The notes under the pieces are model-generated. The model was not told where the DNA came from, did not search any database, and saw nothing but the letters and a program-made list of their open reading frames with translations. A stretch of 64,000 bases of DNA, from the NCBI RefSeq assembly GCF_001898115.1, contig NZ_MKSQ01000023.1, positions 62,001 through 126,000 of the forward strand, in the 5' to 3' direction. The DNA is from Allobosea sp. 67-29. GTDB taxonomy: Bacteria > Pseudomonadota > Alphaproteobacteria > Rhizobiales > Beijerinckiaceae. A program made the translations under genes and the position numbers. Shown here piece by piece: positions 52,827 to 61,301 of this stretch; within the stretch, counting starts at the first letter, position 1; each line of letters starts with the position of its first letter.

Positions 52827-55208
52827 CTATCCCGCCTTCTGGACGAAGCTATCGAGCACCATCTTCCGCCCGGCCTTGTCGAAATCCACCGTCAGCTTGT
52901 TGCCGTCGACGCTGGCGACGGAGCCGGGGCCGAACTTGACGTGGAAGACGCGGGCGCCCTCGCCATAGGCGGATTCGCCCGATGATTTCGCTGTCAGCTC
53001 GCCTTCGATCAGCAGTGGGCCGCGCTGGCGGGAGGAGTTGCCGAAGTTGCCCTGACCGAAGCCGCGGCCGCTTTCGGAGAAGCCGCTGCCACCGCCGCTG
53101 TTCTTGGCCCGGTTCTCCTGCGCGCGCTGCCAGCCCGGCGTGTTGTAGCTGGAGCCGAAGCTCTCCATCCGGTCGAAGCGCGAGGCGCCGTAGCCGCCTT
53201 GGCTATAGCTGGTCGGGGCCTGCTCGACCTCGACATGCTCCTCCGGGAGCTCGTCGATGAAGCGGGAGGGCAGGCTGGTCTGCCAGAGGCCGTGGATGCG
53301 CCGGTTCGAGGCGAAATAGAGCTTCAGCTTCTTGCGGGCGCGGGTGAGGCCGACATGCGCGAGGCGGCGTTCCTCCTCCAGCCCTGCGCGGCCGCTCTCG
53401 TCGAGGGCGCGCTGGTTCGGGAACAGTCCTTCCTCCCAGCCGGGCAGGAAGACCGTGTCGAATTCAAGCCCTTTGGCGGCGTGGAGCGTCATGATCGAGA
53501 CGCGGGCCTCGGCCTCGCCGTCGCCGACATCCATCACGAGCGAGACGTGTTCGAGGAAAGCCGGCAGGTCGGGGAATTCGTCGAGCGAGCGCACCAGCTC
53601 CTTGAGGTTTTCCAGCCGCCCGGCGGCGTCGGCCGAGCGGTCCTTCTTCCACATCTCGGTATAGCCGGACTCTTCCAGAACAAGCTCTGCGAGCTCGCCC
53701 TGCGGCATGTGCTCGGCGCGGGCTGACCAGCGGCCGAAGGCCTCGACCAGTTCGCGGAGCGCCGTGCGGGCCTTGGGCTTCAGTTCGTCGCTTTCGACGG
53801 CGGCACGGGCCGACTGCATCAGCGAGAAGCCGGTGGCGCGGGCATGGTTGTGCAGGAGCTGCACCGTAGCGTCACCGAGGCCGCGCTTGGGGACGTTGAC
53901 GATGCGCTCGAAGGCGAGGTCGTCGGTCGGAGAGACGACGCAGCGCAGATAGGCCAGCGCATCGCGGATTTCGGCGCGCTCGTAGAAGCGCGGGCCGCCG
54001 ATGACCCGATAGGGCACGCCGGCCTGGACGAAGCGCTCCTCGATCTCGCGCATCTGGGCGGAGATGCGCACGAGCACCGCGACCTCGGCGAGATTATATT
54101 TCTTGGCCTGCATCGCCTCGATCTCGTCGGAGATCAGGCGGGCTTCCTCCTGGCTGTCCCAGGCGCCGGTGATGGTGACCTTCTCGCCGAGCGCATCCTC
54201 GGTACGGAGCGTCTTGCCTAGGCGGCCTTCGTTGCGGGCGATCAGCTTTGAGGCAGTGGCGAGGATATGACCGGTGGAGCGGTAGTTGCGCTCCAGCCGG
54301 ATCACCGTTGCGCCCGGAAAATCGTGCTCGAAACGCAGGATGTTGTCGACCTCGGCGCCGCGCCAGCCATAGATCGACTGGTCGTCGTCGCCGACGCAGC
54401 AGATATTGCGACGGCCCTGCGCCAGCAGACGCAGCCAGAGATACTGCGCCGTGTTGGTATCCTGGTACTCGTCGACGAGGATGTAGCGGAAGCGATCGTG
54501 ATAGGTCTGGAGCACGTCCGGATAGTCGCGGAACAGCGTCAGGCAATGCAGCAGGAGGTCGCCGAAATCGACGGCGTTAAGCGCCTTCAAACGCTCCTGA
54601 TAGGCGGCATAGAGCTTGCCGCCCTTGCCGTTGGCGAAGACGGCGGCCTCGCCTGCGGGAACGTCCTTGGGGGAGAGGCCGCGGTTCTTCCAGCTATCGA
54701 TGAAGCCGGCCAGCATGCGGCCGGGCCAGCGCTTCTCGTCGATGCCCTCGGCCTGGATCACCTGCTTCATCAGGCGGATCTGGTCGTCGGTGTCGAGGAT
54801 GGTGAAATCGCTGCGCAGGTCGAGCAATTCGGCGTGGCGGCGCAGCAGCTTGGCCGAGATCGAGTGGAAGGTGCCGAGCCAGGGCATACCCTCGGCGACC
54901 GGGCCGACGAGATGAGCGACGCGCTCCTTCATCTCGCGCGCCGCCTTGTTGGTGAAGGTGACGGCGAGGATCTGCGAGGGGTAGGCGCGGCTGGTCGAGA
55001 TCAGGTGGCCGATGCGGGTGGTGAGCACGCGGGTCTTGCCGGTGCCGGCGCCGGCCAGCACCAGAACCGGGCCGTCCGTCGCCTCGACTGCCTGCCGCTG
55101 CTCCGGATTCAGGCCCGCGAGATAGCCGGCCGCCGGCTGCGCGGCAGCGCGCGCGGCGAGGCCGCCGGGGCGGGGCGGGGGAGCGGAAAAGGGGTCTGCG
55201 TCGGACAA
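52827..55208 (-). CDS. uvrD: UvrD/PcrA-type ATP-dependent DNA helicase
   Basis: Superfamily 1A 3'-5' helicase for excision and mismatch repair. 793 residues: Walker A LAGAGTGKTRVL (51-62), AVTFTNKAAREM, DEYQDTN (motif II), DDQSIYGWRGA (motif III), RLERNYRST (motif IV) and VSIMTLHAAKGLEFDTVFLPGWEEGLFPN (motif V, read as shorter motifs), then HVGLTRARKKL (motif VI). The C-terminal end (FGPGSVASVDGNKLTVDFDKAG) is the Tudor-like RNA-polymerase-binding domain. A Gly/Ser-rich loop (about 690-730) precedes it. The frame starts with ATG at 55206-55208. No SOS box is obvious in the short gap to aidB, with which it is divergent. Confidence 0.95.
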   Translation of the reverse strand: MSDADPFSAPPPRPGGLAARAAAQPAAGYLAGLNPEQRQAVEATDGPVLVLAGAGTGKTRVLTTRIGHLISTSRAYPSQILAVTFTNKAAREMKERVAHLVGPVAEGMPWLGTFHSISAKLLRRHAELLDLRSDFTILDTDDQIRLMKQVIQAEGIDEKRWPGRMLAGFIDSWKNRGLSPKDVPAGEAAVFANGKGGKLYAAYQERLKALNAVDFGDLLLHCLTLFRDYPDVLQTYHDRFRYILVDEYQDTNTAQYLWLRLLAQGRRNICCVGDDDQSIYGWRGAEVDNILRFEHDFPGATVIRLERNYRSTGHILATASKLIARNEGRLGKTLRTEDALGEKVTITGAWDSQEEARLISDEIEAMQAKKYNLAEVAVLVRISAQMREIEERFVQAGVPYRVIGGPRFYERAEIRDALAYLRCVVSPTDDLAFERIVNVPKRGLGDATVQLLHNHARATGFSLMQSARAAVESDELKPKARTALRELVEAFGRWSARAEHMPQGELAELVLEESGYTEMWKKDRSADAAGRLENLKELVRSLDEFPDLPAFLEHVSLVMDVGDGEAEARVSIMTLHAAKGLEFDTVFLPGWEEGLFPNQRALDESGRAGLEEERRLAHVGLTRARKKLKLYFASNRRIHGLWQTSLPSRFIDELPEEHVEVEQAPTSYSQGGYGASRFDRMESFGSSYNTPGWQRAQENRAKNSGGGSGFSESGRGFGQGNFGNSSRQRGPLLIEGELTAKSSGESAYGEGARVFHVKFGPGSVASVDGNKLTVDFDKAGRKMVLDSFVQKAG

Positions 55209-55323
55209 GAGTGTGCGCTGCTCGTGCGTGATTCGTTCTCCGGCGAATATAGGGCGTCGCTGTCAGGATTGCGCCCTGCCGGAGCGATCATTTTATATCC
55301 TGTTCCACAGGGAGGTGGCAGCA

Positions 55324-56970
55324 ATGACCGGAGAGGGCGAAGCGGCGCGCTGGGAGGTCACCAATCAGGTGCCGGTGCTGGCGGAGTACAACGCTTTCGC
55401 CGCCGATCCGGTGCTGCCCGGCATCGTCTCGGCCTTCGGAGCCGACTGGGCGCGCGACCGCCTGCATGAGGCGGGGCGGACGGTGGGCTCGGCGCGAGTG
55501 CAGGAACTGGCTTATCTCGCCAATCGTTACACCCCGGAACTCAAGGCCTTCGATCGCTTTGGCAACCGCATCGACGAGGTCACCTTCCATCCGGCCTGGC
55601 ATGAGTTGATGGGGCTCGCGATCGGGCAGGAGACGCATGCGCTCGCCTGGAACCGGCCGGAGCCGGGCGCGCAGGTGGCTCGCGCTGCCTTACAATATCT
55701 CTGGTACGGCGCCGAGAGCGGCATCTGCTGCCCGATCAGCATGACTTATGCCGCCGTGCCGGTGCTGAAGCAGGACGCTGCGCTGTGGGAGCAGTGGGGC
55801 TCGCTGGTCACCTCGAACCGCTACGATCCGCGGCAGGGGCCGGTGCATCTCAAGACGGGCGCGACCGTCGGTACGGCGATGACGGAGACGCAAGGTGGCT
55901 CCGACCTGCGGCAGACGCAGACGACGGCCGAGGATAATCGCGACGGTACCTTCTCACTGCATGGCCGGAAATGGTTCTTCTCGGTGCCGCATTCCGATGT
56001 CTTCCTGACGCTGGCGCGGACGGGCGAGGGCATTTCCTGCTTCGTCGTGCCGGGCTGGCTGCCGGACGGATCGCGCAACGGCGTCGCGATCCAGCGGCTG
56101 AAGGACAAGGTCGGCAATCGCTCGAACGCCTCCTCCGAGGTCGAGTTCCGGGGCGCCATAGGCCATCTGATTGGCGAGAAGGGGCGGGGCATCCGCACGG
56201 GCCTGTCGATGAACCATAATTCGCGGCTCGACATTGCCGCCGCTTCGGCGGGGTTGATGCGGATGGCGGTCTCGCTCGCGGCGCATCACGCCCAGCATCG
56301 ACATGCCTTCCAGAAGGCGCTGATCGACCAGCCGATCATGCAGAACGTGCTGGCCGACATCGCCATAGAGGCCGAGGCCGCGGCCTGGCTCGCCTTCCGG
56401 CTCTTCGCGGCGCTCGACCGGCAGGATGAGTCCGCCAGCGAGCGGCTCTTGGCGCGGGTCGGGGCGCCGATCGCGAAATACTGGATCTCGCGCCGTGCGC
56501 CGGCCGTCGTGACCGAGGCGCTGGAATGCCATGGCGGCAACGGCTTCATCGAGGAGAACCCGATGGCGCGGCTCTATCGCGAGGTGCCGCTCAACGCGAT
56601 CTGGGAAGGCTCGGGCAACGTCATCTGCCTCGACATGCTGCGTTCGCTGACGCGCGACGAGAGCGCGGTCGATGTGCTGCGAGCGGAGCAGATGGCCGCG
56701 GCCGGAGCGGACCGGCGCTATGATGCGGCGCTGAAGCGGCTGGAAGGCGAACTGCCGGAGATGATCCGCAATGAGGGGCAGGCGCGGCGCTTGACCGAGC
56801 GGCTGGCACTTGTGCTGCAAGGGTCGCTCTTGTTGCGGTTCGCCCCGCCTGCGGTGGCGGACGCCTTCATCGCGACGCGGCTGGGGGAAGGCTGGTCCGG
56901 GCAGTTCGGAGATCTGCCGCCGGCGGCGGATGCTGCGGCGCTGGCGCGTCGGGCGGTGCCAGCCATCTGA
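55324..56970 (+). CDS. aidB: AidB-like acyl-CoA dehydrogenase family flavoprotein
   Basis: Homologue of E. coli AidB, a DNA-binding flavoprotein of the acyl-CoA dehydrogenase superfamily induced by alkylation damage. 548 residues with AidB marks: FHPAWHELM, CPISMTYAAVP, AMTETQGGSD, GRKWFFSVPHSDVFLTLA, KDKVGNRSNASSEVEF, and LYREVPLNAIWEGSGNVICLD. The C-terminal domain (about 440-548) fits the AidB extension. The start at 55324 has GGGAGG nine bases upstream; the open frame continues upstream without homology. It is divergent from uvrD, which places two DNA-damage genes back to back. A plain isovaleryl-CoA dehydrogenase role is less likely. Confidence 0.93.
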   Translation: MTGEGEAARWEVTNQVPVLAEYNAFAADPVLPGIVSAFGADWARDRLHEAGRTVGSARVQELAYLANRYTPELKAFDRFGNRIDEVTFHPAWHELMGLAIGQETHALAWNRPEPGAQVARAALQYLWYGAESGICCPISMTYAAVPVLKQDAALWEQWGSLVTSNRYDPRQGPVHLKTGATVGTAMTETQGGSDLRQTQTTAEDNRDGTFSLHGRKWFFSVPHSDVFLTLARTGEGISCFVVPGWLPDGSRNGVAIQRLKDKVGNRSNASSEVEFRGAIGHLIGEKGRGIRTGLSMNHNSRLDIAAASAGLMRMAVSLAAHHAQHRHAFQKALIDQPIMQNVLADIAIEAEAAAWLAFRLFAALDRQDESASERLLARVGAPIAKYWISRRAPAVVTEALECHGGNGFIEENPMARLYREVPLNAIWEGSGNVICLDMLRSLTRDESAVDVLRAEQMAAAGADRRYDAALKRLEGELPEMIRNEGQARRLTERLALVLQGSLLLRFAPPAVADAFIATRLGEGWSGQFGDLPPAADAAALARRAVPAI

Positions 56971-57054
56971 GGCGTCATGCCCGGGCTGGACCCGGGCATC
57001 TCCTCATCGCTTTTCCGGCCCAAGATACGCGGGCCAAGCCCGAGCATCACGGCG
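56971..57054. repeat. Rhizobiales-type intergenic stem-loop repeat between aidB and msrB
   Basis: A perfect 9-bp hairpin, ATGCCCGGG (56977-56985) with loop CTGGA and CCCGGGCAT (56991-56999), is followed by GGCCC-N10-GGGCC and a right arm ending in CCCGAGCATCACGG that partly pairs with the left outer arm GCGTCATGCCCGGG. The element fills the whole gap between the converging genes. I recall very similar elements scattered through Bradyrhizobium- and Bosea-like genomes. Confidence 0.75.
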
Positions 57055-57056
57055 TG

Positions 57057-57497
57057 TCAGCCCGCGTCCGGCGCGAAATTCATCGCTTCGCCGTTGATGC
57101 AGTAGCGCAGGCCGGTGGGCGGCGGGCCATCCGGGAAGACGTGGCCGAGATGGCCGCCGCAATTGGCGCAGTGCACCTCGACGCGGTGCATGCCGAAGCT
57201 GAAATCCTCCGACGTGCCGACAGCGCCCTCCAACGGCTGGTCGAAGCTCGGCCAGCCGGTGCCGCTCTCGAACTTCTTGCCGGACTTGAACAGCTTCTGG
57301 TCGCAGCCGGCGCAGGAGAAGGTGCCGGCGCGCTTCTCGTAGTTGAGCGCGCAGGAGCCCGCCCGCTCCGTGCCATGGCCACGCAGGATGCGGTACTGCT
57401 CGGGCGTCAGACGCTCGCGCCATTCGGCATCGCTGAGCTGGAAGGGAAAGGTCTCGGCCTGCTTCTTTTCGGTGCCGAACATGCGCGTCAGACCCAT
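57057..57497 (-). CDS. msrB: Peptide-methionine (R)-S-oxide reductase MsrB
   Basis: Reduces R-methionine sulfoxide in proteins. 146 residues: zinc ligands C62, C65 (SCAGC) and C110, C113 (HCANC), GTGWPSFDQP, and the catalytic C133 in RYCINGEAMNF. A further cysteine, C49 in GSCALNYEKR, lies where some MsrB proteins carry the resolving residue. No export signal, so the protein is cytosolic. It is divergent from btaA, sharing a 192-bp region with a Pho-box-like site nearer btaA. Confidence 0.96.
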   Translation of the reverse strand: MGLTRMFGTEKKQAETFPFQLSDAEWRERLTPEQYRILRGHGTERAGSCALNYEKRAGTFSCAGCDQKLFKSGKKFESGTGWPSFDQPLEGAVGTSEDFSFGMHRVEVHCANCGGHLGHVFPDGPPPTGLRYCINGEAMNFAPDAG

Positions 57498-57624
57498 GAT
57501 GATCTCCTTCTCGGCGAGTGGCGCGGACTGCCACCGGCCCGTCGCACCAAATATGGCGCTTCCGGCAGCGTTTTTCAGCCCCCGCCGATAGGCCGTCGTG
57601 CTTCACGATGGTGACACGATCGGG

Positions 57625-57656
57625 TCGTCACCGCACCGTCATGCGACTCCTCTAGT
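57625..57656 (+). promoter_or_regulatory. Pho-box-like element and -10 upstream of btaA
   Basis: TCGTCAC (57625-57631), four bases, CCGTCAT (57636-57642): two 7-mers repeated every 11 bp as in the PhoB consensus CTGTCAT-N4-CTGTCAT. TCTAGT (57651-57656) could be a -10. The box is about 48 bp before the btaA start. Phosphate-starvation control by PhoB is known for btaAB in rhizobia. Confidence 0.55.
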
Positions 57657-57689
57657 CGGCTCGCCACCTTGAACGGGAGGCGGGAACCA

Positions 57690-58943
57690 GTGACCCAGAC
57701 GGCACGCACGGTTCGTCGGACAACCACGCTGGGCCTGAGCACGGCGGTCCAGCGCAGCAGGCGGCTCTCCAGGGAGGGCGTGCTGGAATGGATGTTCACG
57801 CGCGCCTTCTCCGGGCTGGTCTATCCGCAGATCTGGGAAGACCCGGTCGTCGACATGGCGGCGCTGCAGCTCAAGGCCGACGATCATGTCGTCGCCATCG
57901 CCTCGGGTTCCTGCAACATCCTGTCCTACCTGACCGCGGCGCCGATCCGGGTCAGCGCCGTCGATCTCAACGGCGCCCATATCGCGCTGGGGCGGCTGAA
58001 GCTCGCGGCGCTGGCCCGAATGACCGATGACGCGACGTTCCGGCGCTTCTTCGGAGCCGCCGATGCCCGCGAGAACGTGACGTTCTACGACCGCGAGATC
58101 GCTGCCCATCTCGATGCCGTCACGCGCGGCTATTGGGAGGGGCGGGGGCTCAGTGGCCGGCGCCGGATCAACCTCTTTGCCAGCGGCTTCTACCGCTACG
58201 GGCTGCTTGGCCGGTTCATCGGCACCGGCCACGTGCTGGCGCGGCTGCTCGGCGGCCATCCGCGCGCGATGCTGGCGGCGCGCGACATGGCGGAGCAACG
58301 GGTGCTCTACGAGAAGCATCTCGCGCCGGTGTTCGAGCGCAAGCTGGTGCGCTGGCTGGTACGCCAGCCGGCCTCGCTCTACGGGCTCGGTATCCCGCCG
58401 GCGCAGTACAAGGCGCTCGCCGCCGACGGCGATGACGGAATCCTCGGCGCGCTGAGGCTCCGGCTGGAGCGCTTGGCCTGCGGTTTCGATCTGAAGGAGA
58501 ATTATTTCGCGCAGCAGGCCTTCGGGCGCCGCTATGGCGCGAGTGCCGACGCGGCCTTGCCGCCCTATCTCCAGCCGCGGAACTTCGCAGCGGTGAAGGC
58601 GCGCGCCGCAGCGGTCAGCTATCGGCAAAGCGCGATTACGGCCTTTCTCGAGGACCAGCCGGCCAAGAGCTGCGACGCTTATGTGCTGCTCGACGCGCAG
58701 GACTGGATGAACGACGCCGAATTGACGGCGCTGTGGTCGCAGATCACGCGTACCGCCCGGCCGGGCGCGCGGGTGATCTTCCGCACCGCCGCCGACGAGC
58801 GCCTTCTGCCGGGCCGGGTGCCCGCGGCGATCCTCGACCAATGGCGCTACGACGAGGCGACGAGCCGCGAGCTTTGCCGGCAGGATCGTTCGGCGATCTA
58901 TGGAGGCTTTCACCTCTACGCGCTGCCGGAGCAGGCGGCGTGA
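57690..58943 (+). CDS. btaA: S-adenosylmethionine:diacylglycerol 3-amino-3-carboxypropyltransferase BtaA
   Basis: First enzyme of betaine lipid (DGTS) synthesis: it moves the 3-amino-3-carboxypropyl group of AdoMet to diacylglycerol. 417 residues of the DUF3419/BtaA family, with YPQIWEDPVVDMAAL, VAIASGSCNILSYL (AdoMet loop), VDLNGAHIALGRLKLAAL, and the C-terminal DAYVLLDAQDWMNDAELTALWSQI. The GTG at 57690 is chosen because GGGAGGCGGGA lies before it; a TTG at 57669 is also in frame. It overlaps btaB (GTGA), so both steps are made together. DGTS replaces phospholipids under phosphate limitation, in line with the Pho-box-like element upstream. Confidence 0.95.
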   Translation: MTQTARTVRRTTTLGLSTAVQRSRRLSREGVLEWMFTRAFSGLVYPQIWEDPVVDMAALQLKADDHVVAIASGSCNILSYLTAAPIRVSAVDLNGAHIALGRLKLAALARMTDDATFRRFFGAADARENVTFYDREIAAHLDAVTRGYWEGRGLSGRRRINLFASGFYRYGLLGRFIGTGHVLARLLGGHPRAMLAARDMAEQRVLYEKHLAPVFERKLVRWLVRQPASLYGLGIPPAQYKALAADGDDGILGALRLRLERLACGFDLKENYFAQQAFGRRYGASADAALPPYLQPRNFAAVKARAAAVSYRQSAITAFLEDQPAKSCDAYVLLDAQDWMNDAELTALWSQITRTARPGARVIFRTAADERLLPGRVPAAILDQWRYDEATSRELCRQDRSAIYGGFHLYALPEQAA

Positions 58944-59608
58944 GCGCGGCTGGGACGGCCGGTTCAGCAGCAGGGCTGATGGACCGGATCTACCGGCATC
59001 AGCGCCACATCTACGACGCCAGCCGCAAGTTCTACCTGCTTGGGCGCGATCAGTTGATCGAGGGGCTCGAGCCGCCGCCCGGCGCAACGATCCTCGAGAT
59101 CGGTTGCGGCACCGGGCGCAACCTCGTCAAGATCGCGCAGCGCTATCCGGGCTGCGATTGCTATGGGCTCGATGTCTCCGCCGAGATGCTGGCGACGGCG
59201 CGGGCTTCGGTAGCGCGGGCCGGGTTGACCGACCGGATCAGGCTGGCGCAGGCCGACGCGACCGGCTTCGATCCGCAGGCGCTGTTCGGCCGGCCGGGCT
59301 TCGACCGCATCGTGATTTCCTACGCCCTGTCGATGATTCCGCCCTGGCAGCCGGTGTTGGCGGAAGCGCTGCGGCGGCTCGGCGCCGGCGGCTCGCTGCA
59401 TATCGTCGATTTCGGTGATCAGGCTCGGCTCCCCCAGGCATTCAAGCGCCTGCTGTCGCGCTGGCTCGCGCTGTTCCATGTCGCACCGCGTGATGATCTG
59501 CCCCAGATCATCCGCGAATTGGCCCAAGCCGTCGGCGCCAACTGCCAGGTCCACGCGCCGTTCCGCGGCTACGCGGTCCGCGTGGTTGCGGAGATGCCGG
59601 CCGCCTGA
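58940..59608 (+). CDS. btaB: Diacylglyceryl homoserine N-methyltransferase BtaB
   Basis: AdoMet-dependent methyltransferase that trimethylates diacylglyceryl homoserine to DGTS. 222 residues from a GTG that overlaps the btaA stop. It shows MDRIYRHQRHIYDASRKFYLLGRD typical of BtaB, the class I AdoMet motif ILEIGCGTGRN (51-61), YGLDVSAEML and VISYALSMIPPW. The C-terminal half (HIVDFGDQARLPQAFKRLL) also fits the family. The longer in-frame extension inside btaA is not used. It is followed by a potassium channel gene after 73 bp. Confidence 0.95.
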   Translation: MSAAGTAGSAAGLMDRIYRHQRHIYDASRKFYLLGRDQLIEGLEPPPGATILEIGCGTGRNLVKIAQRYPGCDCYGLDVSAEMLATARASVARAGLTDRIRLAQADATGFDPQALFGRPGFDRIVISYALSMIPPWQPVLAEALRRLGAGGSLHIVDFGDQARLPQAFKRLLSRWLALFHVAPRDDLPQIIRELAQAVGANCQVHAPFRGYAVRVVAEMPAA

Positions 59609-59681
59609 CCGAACAGGACGCTGCGCAAGCAGGGAGCCGGCAGTGTTGGTCAAGAGACGCCGGACCGTTAGCCTCCGGGGT

Positions 59682-60479
59682 ATGGCAAGCGTCGATTCTC
59701 CCAGGTCCGAGGCCCTGCTCGAGCGGATTCGGGGGCGGCTTCGCCAGCTCTATCATGGCCGCTCGCCCGTCGCGCTGCGCTTCCAGATCGCAGTGACGGT
59801 CGTCGATCTGCTGATCATCGCCTTCTTCATCGCGACACCGGTCCTGCGCGATGTCTCCGCCTTCCTGTGGATCGACTATTCGGTCGCCGTCATCGTCACG
59901 CTGGAGATCGCTGCACGCTTCCTGGCTTCGTCGAACATGCCCCGGCTCATGCGGCAGCCGGCGATCCTGCTCGACCTCTTCATCCTCGCCACGCTGCTTG
60001 CCCCGCAATGGCTCGAGAATTTCGGCTTCCTGCGGATTCTGCGCCTGTGGTCCCTGTCGCAGAAGGGGTTCATCTGGGCGCAGCTGCGCACGACGCGCTA
60101 CCGCGAATGGGAAAACGTCGCCCGGGCGCTGATCAACATCCTGACCTTCCTTTTCGTGGTCACGGGCTTCGTCTTCACCTTCTTCTTCCGCGAGGCCGGC
60201 GGCCTGGCAGGCTATGTCGATGCGCTCTACTTCACCGTGGCGACGGTGACGACGACGGGGTTCGGCGACCTGACGCTTCCCGGGACAGCGGGCAAGCTGA
60301 CCTCGATCGTGGTGATGATCGTCGGGATCTCCCTGTTCGTGAAGCTGGCGCAGTCGCTGGTTCGACCCAACAAGGTCACCTTTCCATGCCCGGAATGCGC
60401 GCTGCAGCGCCATGAACCGGATGCGGTCCACTGCAAGGCCTGCGGCCACAAGCTGAAGATCCCCGACCCCGGCGACTGA
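59682..60479 (+). CDS. Voltage-gated-type potassium channel with C-terminal zinc ribbon
   Basis: A 265-residue ion channel subunit. Membrane helices S1-S4 lie at about 34-52, 62-82, 94-108 and 115-130, S5 at about 150-170 and S6 at about 205-225. The selectivity filter is TTGFGDL at 191-197 after the pore helix YFTVATVT. The S4 region has only a few arginines (R118, R121), so voltage sensing may be weak. The end carries a zinc-ribbon pattern, C236-x2-C239 and C251-x2-C254 (PCPECA, HCKACGHKL). The start at 59682 (MASVDSPR) has CGGGG before it. It lies 73 bp after btaB on the same strand and may be co-transcribed. Confidence 0.88.
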   Translation: MASVDSPRSEALLERIRGRLRQLYHGRSPVALRFQIAVTVVDLLIIAFFIATPVLRDVSAFLWIDYSVAVIVTLEIAARFLASSNMPRLMRQPAILLDLFILATLLAPQWLENFGFLRILRLWSLSQKGFIWAQLRTTRYREWENVARALINILTFLFVVTGFVFTFFFREAGGLAGYVDALYFTVATVTTTGFGDLTLPGTAGKLTSIVVMIVGISLFVKLAQSLVRPNKVTFPCPECALQRHEPDAVHCKACGHKLKIPDPGD

Positions 60480-60526
60480 GGCAGGACTGGCGGGACGAGT
60501 GTCAATGAGCGGGAACCTGGGCCCGG

Positions 60527-61087
60527 TCAGTGCCGGGTTTCGGTCTCCGGTTCCCTTGCCCTGTCCTCCACCTCGATCGTGCGGCGATGGGGCATGCCGA
60601 TGATGCGGCCGATGGCGGAGGGCAGCGGCATCATGCTGTGCGCAGCCTTCATCAGCGCCAGATTGGCGAGAATGTCGGGTGGGAAGGGCGCGACCTTGCG
60701 ATCGATCATGTCGACATGCAGCGACAGGTTCTCGCTGGTGGCGGCCAGCCAGCCCTCGTTGGCATGGCGCATTTCCAGATAATAATGCAGCCGCTTGTCG
60801 TCGAAGGCGATCAGCTGGGCGGTGACGCGGACGAGGTCGCCCTCGGTCAGTTCGCGCTTGTAGAGCACGTGGCACTCGGCCGCGAACGTCGAGGCATGCC
60901 GTGTTTCGACATAGTCGCGGGTGAGACCGACGAGCGAAAACACCTCGTCCACCGCGCGGTCGAACAGCACATGGTAGTAGGCCATGTTGAGATGGCCGTT
61001 ATAATCGATCCATTGCGGCTCGACGCGCATTGCCGACGAGACGAAAGGCGCGAAAAACAGCGCCGGAGCGCGAGTCTCGTTCTTCAT
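60527..61087 (-). CDS. Acyl-CoA thioesterase (hotdog fold, 4HBT type)
   Basis: A 186-residue hotdog-fold thioesterase. The catalytic-region motif WIDYNGHLNMAYYHVLFDRAVDEVF (about 26-50) has the D-x-N-x-H-x-N pattern of 4-hydroxybenzoyl-CoA-type enzymes, followed by TFAAECHVLYKREL and LHYYLEMRHANEGWLAATSENL. It probably hydrolyses an acyl-CoA in the cytosol; relatives are found in carnitine and fatty acid metabolism. An AAGGAGG site lies seven bases before the ATG at 61087, which fixes the start and rejects the longer frame. It is divergent from the FAD-linked dehydrogenase over 214 bp with no notable element. Confidence 0.9.
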   Translation of the reverse strand: MKNETRAPALFFAPFVSSAMRVEPQWIDYNGHLNMAYYHVLFDRAVDEVFSLVGLTRDYVETRHASTFAAECHVLYKRELTEGDLVRVTAQLIAFDDKRLHYYLEMRHANEGWLAATSENLSLHVDMIDRKVAPFPPDILANLALMKAAHSMMPLPSAIGRIIGMPHRRTIEVEDRAREPETETRH

Positions 61088-61301
61088 GATCCGCCCTCCT
61101 TGTCCAGCGCCCCATTCAGGGCACGTCAGCATTATTTCTGCTGCCCATCCAGCGTTTGCGTGCTCTAGTATGAACCGATCCTGACCGTGCCGGCCGGCAC
61201 GGCGCAGGCAGAAAACAACATCTGCCGGAACGCTCCCGCGATCGTAACCGGAGAGGATGTCGATCTGTTCCAAATCTAAGCGCCAAACCCGGATATTGAC
61301 A

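Noticed and set aside
60522..60537. CCCGG-TCAGTG-CCGGG hairpin between the channel and thioesterase genes
   Set aside because: Only five pairs with TTT after it, and it overlaps the thioesterase stop codon; too weak to list as a terminator.
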